NCBI RefSeq assembly: GCF_905475465.1 | Contig: NC_062243.1 | Location: 1,136,001-1,200,000, forward strand | Length of the DNA: 64,000 bases | Source of the DNA: Pieris napi | Taxonomy: Eukaryota > Arthropoda > Insecta > Lepidoptera > Pieridae | Direction: 5' to 3' | Part shown: piece by piece, positions 1-10,496 of the stretch | Position numbering within the stretch: position 1 is the first letter of the stretch | Layout of the letters: the number at the start of each line of letters is the position of its first letter | Program-made: the position numbers and the translations under genes | The notes under the pieces: model-generated | The model's input: only the letters and a program-made list of their open reading frames with translations | Databases searched by the model: none | Told to the model about the DNA's origin: nothing

Positions 1-2244
1 CGAGAAAACGAAAATCAAGGGATTCTAAACCAGCATCAAAACATGATGATGTAATCAAATTACGAGAAATATCAGAAAGAGCACAGGCTCATTCCAAGCA
101 AGTAGAGAAAAAAGAAGTAAAAGTTAAAAGCAAATTAAATAATCTTGCATGTGAGCTGTGTGGGAAAACATTTCGACAACTATCTTATTTATTAAGTCAC
201 AAAATACAACACAAAAAGGAAGAAGCCGAAAAGTTAGAGAAAATTAACAAAACCGTGTTGTGTTGTGAAGTATGCAAGAAAGAATTCAGACTGTTACATC
301 ACTTAGTTCAACATCGCTTGATTCATGATCCCAAAGTAATGACTGCGAGATCGAGCAGGAAGAGCTCATCAGAAGTAAATGAAAATAAACAAACTAAAAC
401 CCAGGCTATACCACCAATGGAAAAAGAAGATCACAAAGCAACGTATCATTGTGAGCCCTGTGACAAGTCTTTTAGACAACTCCATCATCTCGTTGAACAT
501 AGAGAAACTCATGATGGTATCAATAAGAAAAGTACTCCCAATAACACGAAAGATGCTGTTAAAACACCTACCCTGCATCAATGTGACATATGCAACAAAA
601 CATTTAAGAAGTTGCAGCATTTGATGGAGCACAAGGATCAACATTTAGAAACAAGTTCAGAAAAATCTGACGATAAAAGCGTTCAAAGCTCGCTCTCTAC
701 CCGTGACATAATACATGAATGTTCCCTCTGTTATATGGTTTTTCCAAATGAACACTCGCTTAAAAAGCACTTTGTTAACTGTCAACGAAAAAAGAAACAA
801 TCCGCAGCGAAGCTATCGAAAACAGGCGAAATAGTTATTAAAGAAGAAAGTAAAGAAGAGATAGATAGTGAAACTGACAAAAAACCCGGCATAGTGCCAG
901 AAATAATTAAACCATTTTCTAGCAACGAGGTAACTTCAGCTCCGGAAAAGAATGCCAAACAAAATACAGAAAAAGAAATGTCAGACCCTGTTTGTGAGGT
1001 TGAAGAACAACTAGATAGTAGCATTGTCGATGATTCCGACAGTAAGAGTGACGATTTACCTCTTGTTACAAAAAAGACAGATGTTGTCGCTGACAGAATC
1101 AAATTAGAAAATGCCACGAAACCCGTTATTAAGAAAGAGGAAATAGAAATCATTGTTATACCAGACACACCGACGCCTAAAAAACGAACCGCGGGCAAGG
1201 AAAAGATAGGGCTTACAGTTACGAAGAAACAAAAGATCAGTGTGTTACGTAATATTGACAAAAAGGTTGAGTCGAGTGACGACGACGAAGTGAGGTACAT
1301 GCTGAACCCAGAATATCAGGACAATAACCCGGAGGAGAAATTTATGAAGGTCCGAGCCGAAAAGCGCAGCTCGCTTCAAATAGAAAGACCTAACTCGAAA
1401 GATTTAGTCAAACGAAGAATCTCCCTGCAACACCCTCCAAAAATACTACGTCTGAAGACAAAAGTAGAAGCACGGCCGATACAATCGGCGTCTGTTAAAA
1501 AATCTAAATCTCTTTTGAAAACGGCGTCTTCCACTGATTCGGATGACAGCGACGTTAAATATTCCTTCCCTGAAAAGGTTGCCGATAAACCCGCTCCAAA
1601 AATAGTGAACGATAAAAGAAAGTCTATAAGCGATAAACGAAAATCACTTCCTGGCGTGGCTAAAAGGAAATCATTGGGAAAACAGAAGATAAATCCACCG
1701 AAGGTGGTCCGAAAGCGTAAGTGTTTTTATTTTAGCCTCGCTTGTTGTAGACTATAAATATAGTATTTTTGAAACAGCTTTTCTAGGTCAGTACATTCAT
1801 TACTAAATACTAAAGGTTTTTCATACACGATGAAACTTATGTTGGCTAGCAATTAAATTTTCTATTCTAATAGGTTATTTTAAATTAGAAATGTCGATTG
1901 CAGGTGCCGAAGCGGAGCATCGATGTGATTGCGGACAGTTGTTCAGCAGCGCTGCTCTTTTGTCCCGACACACCACTTTAGCACACACACCTCCTAGAAT
2001 ACGAAAACGTAGATCTCCCCCGCCCGAAGACCCCAAACCGAAACAACTAAAACCTACTCTCAAACCGCCAAAACAGACTTTAGCACAAAAACTCACAACA
2101 CAGAAACAAACACAAAAGCAGGACACACAAATAAAAACACAAGTTAAAAAGTTGAGGAAATCTAGTGATAAGCAAAGTGACGAGAAGGACACGCGCAGGA
2201 CTGCTCTCAGAGGCGCTCCTGACAAGTCACGCAAAATCAAATAA
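1..2244 (+). CDS. C2H2 zinc-finger protein, 3' part (two exons)
   Basis: Partial gene whose 5' end lies outside the window. Exon A runs from before base 1 to 1716 and exon B from 1904 to the stop at 2244; the intron has a GTAAGT donor at 1717 and a TTGCAG acceptor ending at 1903, and the frame continues across it (codon C|GT). The visible part is 684 aa. It carries four classical C2H2 fingers (starting near 150, 267, 450 and 582), a C2HC finger near 720 and one more C2H2 finger in exon B (near 1924). Fingers 1-4 share an unusual core with F-R/K-x-L in the helix region and are separated by long linkers rather than TGEKP links. Between the fifth and sixth finger lies about 340 aa of Lys/Glu/Ser-rich, probably disordered sequence with basic stretches that look like nuclear localisation signals. 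Likely a nuclear DNA- or RNA-binding protein; I do not recognise the orthologue. The frame is open through base 3. Confidence 0.85.
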
Positions 2245-4138
2245 GTGAAATTCGATGTCCTACAGTTTTAAAATGTTACGTGTTTCCTACGATGGAGAAT
2301 ATTTATTCAAATGTTCGGACATTTTGGCGTGTTTAATCTCTGAAATGAATGAATTGTGAATTCGCTAGGACTAATCACGCACCACATGCTCACGACGAAA
2401 TACGGACCAGTGTTATTGATATATATATTTTTACACGCGGTTATGAATTTGAGATATTTTGTGAGCGACTGGTCTCGATTTTGTCAATTTGTTCTAGATC
2501 CTAGAAGAGAAAATAATTTATGTTTGTTTAGTTGTAAGCTTTCATTGTTTTTGCGTCAATTGTTTCGAGTATGTCGCTCGACACGTTTTACTAGTCTAGC
2601 CCGTTTCTACTACAAATCGATTCAAGTGCACGTTCATATATATTTGTCCTAGACATTATTATAAGTGCCAATATTCGGTGGACATTCAGTGTTTTTGTGA
2701 TGTTTTCTTTATTAAACTAACATTAATTTATATTATTAAAGACTCAAATATATTATATTTTTACATTATATTATATTTATATATTTTTTATTCAGTTATA
2801 TTATTTCAAATAGTGTTCGAATTTATCTAAAACTGAAATTTTATCAGTTTTCTGTCAATTAATAACATCTCTTATATCCATGTAATATCTTATACAGCAG
2901 CTGGTCTGTCATACAAAAACTTACTATATGCTTTATTGACTTACTTTAGAAATTAAAACATATAGATTGTATATGTACCTACTTCATATTTCACGCTTAT
3001 CGTAAAGCATTTCAAAGTATGAACATTCTACAAGGCACAAATTTGTAAAAATTACAGTACACTTAGTCCAAGCCACAAGGGACAACATAAATATAATCTA
3101 AATCTCTGTTTAAACCAATGTATTCTTTCGTGTCCTTCTGTGAAATTGTGTTTACGTTGTAATGAAAACAGATGTGTACTTTCGTTAAAATTGTTGTCTC
3201 ATGAATTTTCTTTTACACCTTCCACGTTTTCGGCTTGGACTAAGAGTTCTGTGACAACCAAAAATGGAATTATGACATACTGACACAACATATCCGTAAG
3301 TTGTCAATGATTAATCGTTTTAATCAATAAAAAGAGCGATATATTCGATGAGCTTATAATAATTTTGGGATAAACAAAGCGTAGTGAGTCACGAGCTTCC
3401 CATAGTTATGCAAAACAATTTTTGTAGAACTTTTGTCTATGACGTAATTCAAGAAGTGGTGATAAGTACCATATATTTTAAGTCAGTTTAAAACTGAAAA
3501 CATAAGTATAGTGAATGACCAAAAACTTTGGATAAACCCTTTATGTTTTGGAAATAAAATTTTTAAATCTCCATAGTAATATAATTGTTTTTAGGAATAT
3601 AGGACCAAGATATCTTCTGTTTTAGTGTTAAATGTTACGATGTTGTTTTTTAATTAATTTTAAATGTTTATCGTACCCCCATAACTAACATTTAAAGAAA
3701 GTAGATCGTCTCGTGAGATTTATGTTCTAGGAGCATTTACATAAGAAAATATATAATAGTATAGGTAAATGTAGATCATTATTTTTAATACTTACGATGC
3801 AATTTTGACTATTGGGTTATAAATAAATTGTGTAAAAATGCTAATAATGGTGTTTATTTCAAATGCAAAAGATCCTATTCATGTTTCAAAAAATTTACTC
3901 CTCTATTAAGTAGGGGATTTTTTACGGAATCGAACTCTGGACAGGTACAAATGATTTGCATTCAAAGTGGGAGACCATAGATATTGAATTCAAATACCAA
4001 GCTCTATAAAATTTGTTGAGAAAATATTCTATACCTATAATTAGTAAATGATTGTTGTTTAGCTGGTGTGAAACGTGTCTTTAAAAGATAAATTGACCAT
4101 TGCACTTTCGAGAGGAGTAAAAAACAACTCGTTAATAC
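2245..4138. other. Convergent intergenic / 3' UTR interval
   Basis: Between the stop of the zinc-finger gene and the 3' end of VPS51. AT-rich, with no convincing exon. It presumably contains the 3' UTR of the zinc-finger gene; AATAAA-type signals occur near 3553 and 3820. A GTG-initiated 98-codon open frame at 2356-2652 has no coding character I can support. Confidence 0.5.
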
Positions 4139-4156
4139 AATAAATATTTATTCAGA
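4139..4156 (-). terminator. Polyadenylation signal of VPS51
   Basis: A palindromic stretch giving AATAAA on both strands about 75 bases beyond the VPS51 stop codon (stop at 4225). It could serve both convergent genes. Position relative to the stop is the only support. Confidence 0.5.
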
Positions 4157-4224
4157 TTATTTTTAATTAGTGTTAAAATAATTTAACAATATGAGAATGT
4201 AAATACTTAAGATAAAGGTTGCAA

Positions 4225-6330
4225 CTATCCACGCTCGCAAATAATATCTACAATACTAGGTTCCATTAGCTGGGGATCTACACATCGTAACTGAGCGGAA
4301 GAAAGAGCATCCTCCAGCAGAGCATTAAGTAGTCTTTCATCATTTCCCATACAAGACAGCCTTTGTTGAAGGAAATGTACATCAACCTGCAACTGCTGCA
4401 AGCCGTGTCTACTAAATGTGCGTAATCTAACGCATTCCACTAACGCTTTCAACGCCACTTTTAAAGCTCCATTGGATAAAGCAGCTCGATCCGCACCGGC
4501 TGGGCTGAAAACCTCTATTCTCTCAGAAAACAGTCTATTAATTGGAGAGAAAGACGATGGTGCGCGGGACCAAATTGTACGCCTACTGGAATCACTAGAT
4601 GGTTTGAAACTGGTAGGAAAAAGCTGTGAAGCGGCACTATCAGCACTGGCTAGTGTTTCAACAACCCTTCGGCAAACTGCACGAGGTCCCCGAGGTTCAG
4701 GTGCCCGTAGCCAATCCCTAGCCAAAACTGAAACACGCAACATTTGTGCAGCAGTTTGTCCTATAAATACTACTTCTGAATCCAAAGCTGACTGAGCGGC
4801 AGAAGACAAGTTGACCATTACAGTGTTTGTATCCTTTTTTTCTACTGATAATCCAGGGGCAGCTTCTTCAAGGAGTTTTGTTAGATGATTTTGTAATATT
4901 GTTACTCCATTTTCTTGCATTTCTAAACATAACTTAGCCAGAATAAGGAGCAATTCAAATGGAATGTTATTTGATGTTTGTATCACAGACAATTTCTTAA
5001 TCATATCTGAAATATTTATCAAGGTTTCCGATACAACTATCCAGCAGCTATCTGCAACTGCATTTGCACACCATGGTTTGAGACCAAATGATAAATTGGT
5101 CTGCAAAAAGGCCATTAAGTCCAATAGAGATGCTTGAATTTTTTGCATCAAGTAAACTTGCAAAGCATTGAGTATGTCTTTGAGATCTGCATTCTCTGTC
5201 CCTTTACTGGCTAAGGATTGGCGAACTTTCATGAGGTTTTCTTTAAATTGAACTTGAATTATTTGATGCTGCATTGTAGCTTTATGCTTGATGCATTGAG
5301 TGACTACACATAGAGCTTTGTTAGATGCACCATCGCTGCATATTATTTCAGACAAAGCTTGAAATTTTCTGAAGAATTTATCAAGACCCCTTATAAGTAT
5401 CTCTGTGCCTACATTTTCTGGTCTTCTAATAACCGCTTCGAAGAGATCAAATACTTGAGTCATTACTTTGTCTGCAAATTCTGGTATGCCAATACTTTCA
5501 GTATCTTGAAAAATATCATGATAACAAGATATTACTATACCAAGATCAGCAAGAATCAATCCGTTACATTTTTCAACCCATTCCAGAATGTCTGAGGTAT
5601 CTACCATGGAGGCTAAGAGATTAAGATGTTGTTCTAGTCTACTCTCTGCACAACTTAGGAAGATATCTTGTAGGGAGGAATCTGATTCCTGGAGCTGTCG
5701 CAACAGGCCTACACTTTCAGCTAACTCTGACGCAGTAGTTTCAGGAGAAAGTAATCTTTCTCTTAGACTTTTCTTTAAGCCATAAATGATGTCAGAACAC
5801 TCTGTTTGAATGCTTTGAAATGATGGTTGGTCACCATACTTCTGCAATACCTTTTGAGCATGTGTATAATCATGAACTGCATCTGAATAGCGGCCCTCTT
5901 GAATAGCTTTATTTAACTGTGTAGGCAGTAGGAATAGAAATTGTAATTTATCCAACAATTGACGAGTACTGCATAATCTATTAACATTATTGCCACTGTC
6001 TTTAAGAGATTCGGAAATATTTGAGCTAAACGTGGTTATCTTGTTAATATTTTCACTTAACTTATTCATTTCTTCCTGCATTATTTGAAAATCTGAACGC
6101 ATCTTGCGAACTGTTTCTGTTGCCGATATGAACTTATTATAATTTTCATAAACCAGAGTCTGCATCTCGGACTGCAAGGATTGACTTTGCGTGATAATTT
6201 CGGCTTCTTTATCCATTACTTGTCGTAAAGAAGCACATTTCAAGAGACATTCTAAATACATCTCCGAATTAAATGAGCTTCCATCGATATCCAAAGAATT
6301 TTCATTGTTTTGTTTTTCTGGGTCCGACAT
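4225..6330 (-). CDS. Vps51: VPS51 (fat-free homologue), GARP/EARP tethering subunit
   Basis: A 701-aa protein in a single uninterrupted exon. Residues about 20-115 match the Vps51/Vps67 domain: a conserved start around YLECLLKCASLRQVMDKE, then a heptad-patterned helical stretch with several Asn/Lys-rich coiled-coil turns. The middle is an alpha-helical rod, a Ser/Pro-rich stretch lies around residue 560-590, and the C-terminus ends in a conserved helical block (FLQQRLSCMG..., then MEPSIVDIICERG). Family knowledge: VPS51 joins VPS52, VPS53 and VPS54 (GARP) or VPS50 (EARP) and tethers endosome-derived vesicles to the trans-Golgi or recycling endosomes, binding SNAREs such as syntaxin 6 through its N-terminus. 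Length fits the animal family (about 700-780 aa). The start chosen is the first Met of the open frame. A full-length LINE sits 131 bases upstream in the same orientation. Absence of introns is notable beside multi-exon neighbours. Confidence 0.93.
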   Translation of the reverse strand: MSDPEKQNNENSLDIDGSSFNSEMYLECLLKCASLRQVMDKEAEIITQSQSLQSEMQTLVYENYNKFISATETVRKMRSDFQIMQEEMNKLSENINKITTFSSNISESLKDSGNNVNRLCSTRQLLDKLQFLFLLPTQLNKAIQEGRYSDAVHDYTHAQKVLQKYGDQPSFQSIQTECSDIIYGLKKSLRERLLSPETTASELAESVGLLRQLQESDSSLQDIFLSCAESRLEQHLNLLASMVDTSDILEWVEKCNGLILADLGIVISCYHDIFQDTESIGIPEFADKVMTQVFDLFEAVIRRPENVGTEILIRGLDKFFRKFQALSEIICSDGASNKALCVVTQCIKHKATMQHQIIQVQFKENLMKVRQSLASKGTENADLKDILNALQVYLMQKIQASLLDLMAFLQTNLSFGLKPWCANAVADSCWIVVSETLINISDMIKKLSVIQTSNNIPFELLLILAKLCLEMQENGVTILQNHLTKLLEEAAPGLSVEKKDTNTVMVNLSSAAQSALDSEVVFIGQTAAQMLRVSVLARDWLRAPEPRGPRAVCRRVVETLASADSAASQLFPTSFKPSSDSSRRTIWSRAPSSFSPINRLFSERIEVFSPAGADRAALSNGALKVALKALVECVRLRTFSRHGLQQLQVDVHFLQQRLSCMGNDERLLNALLEDALSSAQLRCVDPQLMEPSIVDIICERG

Positions 6331-6448
6331 ATTGCTATAACTTTCTTACGTGAAAATAAACTAGAGGCAAAGGGCTAAAAATGACTTATTAGTATTAAAT
6401 CATGAATTAGTTAAATATTAAATCTAATTTACTTTTAATTGTTAAAAT

Positions 6449-6462
6449 ACTTAAATATTGTT
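6449..6462 (-). repeat. Target-site duplication, 3' side of LINE
   Basis: The sequence ACTTAAATATTG(TT) directly precedes the poly(T) run (poly(A) on the minus strand) and recurs at 11930-11943 immediately beyond the 5' end of the element. The last two T could belong to the tail, so the duplication is 12-14 bp. Confidence 0.88.
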
Positions 6463-6725
6463 TTTTTTTTTTTTTTTTTAATGGCTTTTATTTGTGCCAA
6501 CTGGGCACAAGGTACTTCGCCAGTGTCGTGTAGATGGAGAAGGCACGATGGAGATTGATCGGTGAAAATAATAATTAAGTTAATTTTGAATATGCACCTA
6601 AACAAAAACAAAATAGTTGCAATTCGATTGTTAGTTTTAAGACGGCACAGACAACACAAATATGAGTGAGTAATAATAACATTATTAAATACTGTTTCCT
6701 CTTTATAATAATTTTTATATATATA

Positions 6726-9700
6726 TTACACTTTAATTTTATTGATTTCTATATATTTACATAAAAATCTACAATATGGACTAAACACAAACATTAACAA
6801 ACATTTAACACTTAAAGGACGGGGGACTTTACGGGGAAGAACGTCATAGAGAGGATAGGTTAGTTTGGGACAATTAAATAGAATGTGAGATACAGTGCCT
6901 TCATCCAAGCCACACTCACAGATAGAGTGATCCCTTATCCGGAGCTTGGCTAGATGAACAGGAGTGCAAGCATGACCAAGACGAAGACGTGAGATTGTGG
7001 ATGTAATCCAGCGATTTACATTCCGATAATGACAAAACCAGGGTTGTCTTGGTATGTTTGGTTGGATGGAAGCATAAAACTTACCCCTAACCGATTTGGA
7101 GTCATTCCAAAATGTCTTCCAGGTTCTGTCCAGATATGTCTTTGCAAGAGTACAAAGATCCTGTGCTGAATTTTCAAAATGATCTAGAGAACCTGACTCA
7201 ACAGCTGATTTGGCACATGAATCAGCAGTCTCGTTTCCAGGGATACCTGAGTGGCTAGGAATCCAAACTAGTATGATAGACAATCCTTTTTGATTACAAG
7301 AGAGCAGAGACTCCCTGATTTTTAGTATAATGGGAAAACGTGATTTGCTGCGAAATGGGTTTTCTTTAATGGACATTAAACAACTAAAAGAGTCTGTCAA
7401 AATAGCTGTCTGTTGTATGTTATGGGAGTGTGCAAACAGGATTGCTTCCAATAGAGCAGTGGCCTCTCCTGTGAACACTGAAGATTCGGGAGGACATTTA
7501 AATTTCAGGATAATTCTATACCGAGGAACCCAACAGGCAGCACCAACACAGCCGTCTGGAGACAGCTTTGATGCGTCAGTGTAAATAAGAAGATGATTTG
7601 GCCAATTTTGATTAATATAGCTTTGTAATTTGATGTTGGTATCTGGGGCTCCTTTGATCAGACCAAGGTCTGTGATGATGGGAGGTTTGTATACCAGGGC
7701 TTTATAAGAAGTAGAATACAGGGGATTTATTGGAAAAGATATCAGGGGGTTAGGGAGGCTGGTGAACTTTAGATAACTATCTAGCAGATAGGAAGAGGAG
7801 TTGCGGGTACAAGGAGAATGTGATAGTTGGGATAATCGATGCCAAAGAGGGTGGGATGATAGCTGTAACATCTTGCTAACAAAGCGGTCACATAAATACT
7901 GCCGGCGGATGTGTAGAGGAGGATCAACACACTCAACCTGCAAAGCATTAGTGGGGGAGGATTTCATTGCACCTAGAATGATTCTAAGGCACCTATATTG
8001 AATTTTGTTTAGTTTCTCAGCAGCTGATTTGTTAAAGGGATCCAGAACAAACATACAGTAATCCATATGACTACGTACTAAGGCATTATACAATAACTTT
8101 AAAGAATAGGGATGAGCGCCCCACCAAACTCCCGCTACTGCTCTTAGTACATTAATACCTTTTTCGCATTTTTTGATAATGTGTTCAGAATGGGCAATTC
8201 CGTTCAGCCGGTTGTCTAAATAAATACCTAAAAATTTTGCTTTATCTGTCAGGTTGATTGCTTGATTTTCAAATGAAATGAGTAGAGTGGGAATGTATCT
8301 CTTCCTTGTAAACACCACTGCCTGAGATTTGCCCACTGACAGGGACAAGCCGTGGTCAGACAACCACTGGCCTAGATAATACAAAGCAGAATTGATACGA
8401 CAGGATACTTCCCCTATACTGCCTGAGCTGTGATAGAGGACAATATCATCAGCATATTGTAAAATATTGCAAAAACTGGTAACAGACAGTTCGAGGTCAT
8501 GGGTATAAATGCTATAGAGCAGAGGGCTGAGAACTGAGCCTTGAGGGAGACCTTTCCAGACTTGTCTAGGGGGAAGAGAGGTATTCTGATGCTTTATCAA
8601 AATAGATCTGCTAAATAGCAGATTACATATGAGATGTACCATCCTCGAAGAAACACTCAGCTTAAGCAGTTTCTGCCTGAGCGCTGGAAGTAGGACACTG
8701 TCATATGCAGAAGCAATATCAAGAAACACACCCACAAGGTACTCTCCTTTTGTAAAGGCTAGGCGAATGTCTGTTGTCAGTATACTGAGGCTGTCTGTGG
8801 TACTCATACCCTTCCGGAACCCAAATTGGGATGAGGGGAGAATATTTCTACTTTCCATTAACCATTCCAGTCGGTTTTTAAGAAGGTGTTCCGTTACTTT
8901 AGCTAAAGTAGATGACAAAGCTATGGGACGATAAGAATTTGAATCTGAAGGGTTTTTTCCAGGTTTGAGAATGGGAATGACTATTTGAGATGTCCAAGAT
9001 GTCGGTATAATACCAGTTTCAAAACTTTTGTTGATTATTTTTAGATAGTAAAGTTTAGCTTTGTCATTTAGTCTAGTCAGGAAGGAATATGGAACGCCAT
9101 CTTCCCCTGGAGTTGAATCTTTGAGACCATTAAGAGCGATTTGAAGCTCAGAGAAAGAAAAGGGAGCATCCATTTCATTGTTAGCCGGAGCTGGCGTAGA
9201 ACTTAGAAATGAGTCCACATAGGGAGCGAAAGGTGGAGCCAGTTTATCTGCAAAGTTGTTAAGCCAGTCAGAAGGGTTATTTGAAGAAGGATTAACATGG
9301 TTCAGGGAACGACGGAATCTCCTCACATTAGACCACACAATAGAGGATGGAGAACGAGGGCTAAGGGATTCGCAAAATTGTATCCAACTACATCTTTTCT
9401 TCCTGGATACCAACCTTTTAATTTTAGCATCAAGCTTCTGGTAATTAATAAAGTTCTCCTGTGACATACTGGCTGAGTAGGATTTCTCTGCAGCCATTCT
9501 CTTATCAAACAAATCGCTGCATTCATCATCCCACCAGGGAGAGGAAAGCAGCTGATTTTTAGGAGAGTGCTTTTTGGGGATCTGGGAATCGGCCGAAGAT
9601 ATGAGAGAATTAAAAAAAAGATCATAGCAAGACAAGACATTTTCTTCGCATTCCAAATCAGGCAGAGTGTCTACCATGCAATCAACGGATTGGGCATAAT

Positions 9701-10496
9701 CTTTCCAGTTTGCTTTTTTGAGTTTATATTTTAAAAGGGGGTTGTGGTAAGAGGGGGGTAAGGATTTGTTATTTAATGAAATAATTACAGGAAAATGATC
9801 ACTGCCATAGGTGAACTCAAGGGCGTTCCAAGTTAGTTGCGAGGCTAGGTTAGGGGAACAGAGGGTGAGATCCACTGCAGATTTGGGATTCTGATTAGGG
9901 TATACTCTGCGAGTTGGAGAGCCATCATTGAGGATGCAGAGATTGACATTGTCGAGTAAGTCAATCAGCAGTGGAGCAATCCTATCACTAGCATGGCACC
10001 CCCACATAGTGTGATGGGTGTTAAAGTCACCCATGGCTATGATAGGGCTGGGAAGGGATGATAAAATTGATTGTATCTCAGGAAGAAGAGAAGGAGAAGG
10101 GTGAGGAATATACAAAGATACAAAAGAAATGTCTAAGGTACGAACAGCAACAGCATTAATCTGATCGCTGTGGGTAGGAAGAGGAATTTGGGAGAATGGG
10201 AGGGAATGCCGTACAAAGACAGCACTGCCCGCATACCCATCATTCCTGTCATCCCGCAGACAGGAAAAGCCAGGCACCCGAAATCGGGAACCAGGTCTCA
10301 GCCATGTCTCCGAGATGGCAACAATCGTGGGTTTATGGAGGTTTATGAGGGAAATTAATTCATGTTTTTTTGAACGTAAGCTTTTACTATTCCATTGAAT
10401 TAGGGTTATTGGGTCCGTTTTGTAGTAATTTAAAAAGTTGGGATAGGTTTTTGGCAACGGTGGGCGGTAGGGGGATTTCACTACATGGAGCGACAA
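6726..10496 (-). CDS. LINE ORF2: endonuclease, reverse transcriptase, RNase H
   Basis: A 1256-aa intact polyprotein. Residues about 30-245 form an APE-type endonuclease: IQWNSKSL (Asn), AISETWL (Glu), GDFNTHH and the terminal SDHFPV motif are all present. The reverse transcriptase spans about 450-780, with SYRPIALSS, FLDIASAYDSV, GLPQGSVLSPLLY and the catalytic YADDIVLY box. A RNase H domain follows near residues 1000-1130 with YTDAS, GEATALLEAI, LTDSFSCL and HSGIPGNETAD, i.e. the D-E-D-D set. A C-terminal cysteine/histidine stretch (CECGLDEGTVSHILFNC) closes the protein, a common C-terminal zinc-finger-like feature of this group. Function: nicks target DNA and primes reverse transcription of its own RNA. 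The first Met lies inside ORF1, so the true start could be reached by reinitiation or be a later Met. Confidence 0.95.
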   Translation of the reverse strand: MSLHVVKSPYRPPLPKTYPNFLNYYKTDPITLIQWNSKSLRSKKHELISLINLHKPTIVAISETWLRPGSRFRVPGFSCLRDDRNDGYAGSAVFVRHSLPFSQIPLPTHSDQINAVAVRTLDISFVSLYIPHPSPSLLPEIQSILSSLPSPIIAMGDFNTHHTMWGCHASDRIAPLLIDLLDNVNLCILNDGSPTRRVYPNQNPKSAVDLTLCSPNLASQLTWNALEFTYGSDHFPVIISLNNKSLPPSYHNPLLKYKLKKANWKDYAQSVDCMVDTLPDLECEENVLSCYDLFFNSLISSADSQIPKKHSPKNQLLSSPWWDDECSDLFDKRMAAEKSYSASMSQENFINYQKLDAKIKRLVSRKKRCSWIQFCESLSPRSPSSIVWSNVRRFRRSLNHVNPSSNNPSDWLNNFADKLAPPFAPYVDSFLSSTPAPANNEMDAPFSFSELQIALNGLKDSTPGEDGVPYSFLTRLNDKAKLYYLKIINKSFETGIIPTSWTSQIVIPILKPGKNPSDSNSYRPIALSSTLAKVTEHLLKNRLEWLMESRNILPSSQFGFRKGMSTTDSLSILTTDIRLAFTKGEYLVGVFLDIASAYDSVLLPALRQKLLKLSVSSRMVHLICNLLFSRSILIKHQNTSLPPRQVWKGLPQGSVLSPLLYSIYTHDLELSVTSFCNILQYADDIVLYHSSGSIGEVSCRINSALYYLGQWLSDHGLSLSVGKSQAVVFTRKRYIPTLLISFENQAINLTDKAKFLGIYLDNRLNGIAHSEHIIKKCEKGINVLRAVAGVWWGAHPYSLKLLYNALVRSHMDYCMFVLDPFNKSAAEKLNKIQYRCLRIILGAMKSSPTNALQVECVDPPLHIRRQYLCDRFVSKMLQLSSHPLWHRLSQLSHSPCTRNSSSYLLDSYLKFTSLPNPLISFPINPLYSTSYKALVYKPPIITDLGLIKGAPDTNIKLQSYINQNWPNHLLIYTDASKLSPDGCVGAACWVPRYRIILKFKCPPESSVFTGEATALLEAILFAHSHNIQQTAILTDSFSCLMSIKENPFRSKSRFPIILKIRESLLSCNQKGLSIILVWIPSHSGIPGNETADSCAKSAVESGSLDHFENSAQDLCTLAKTYLDRTWKTFWNDSKSVRGKFYASIQPNIPRQPWFCHYRNVNRWITSTISRLRLGHACTPVHLAKLRIRDHSICECGLDEGTVSHILFNCPKLTYPLYDVLPRKVPRPLSVKCLLMFVFSPYCRFLCKYIEINKIKV

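Noticed and set aside
2356..2652. 98-codon ORF after the zinc-finger gene
   Set aside because: Starts with GTG, lies in the likely 3' UTR and has no coding signal.
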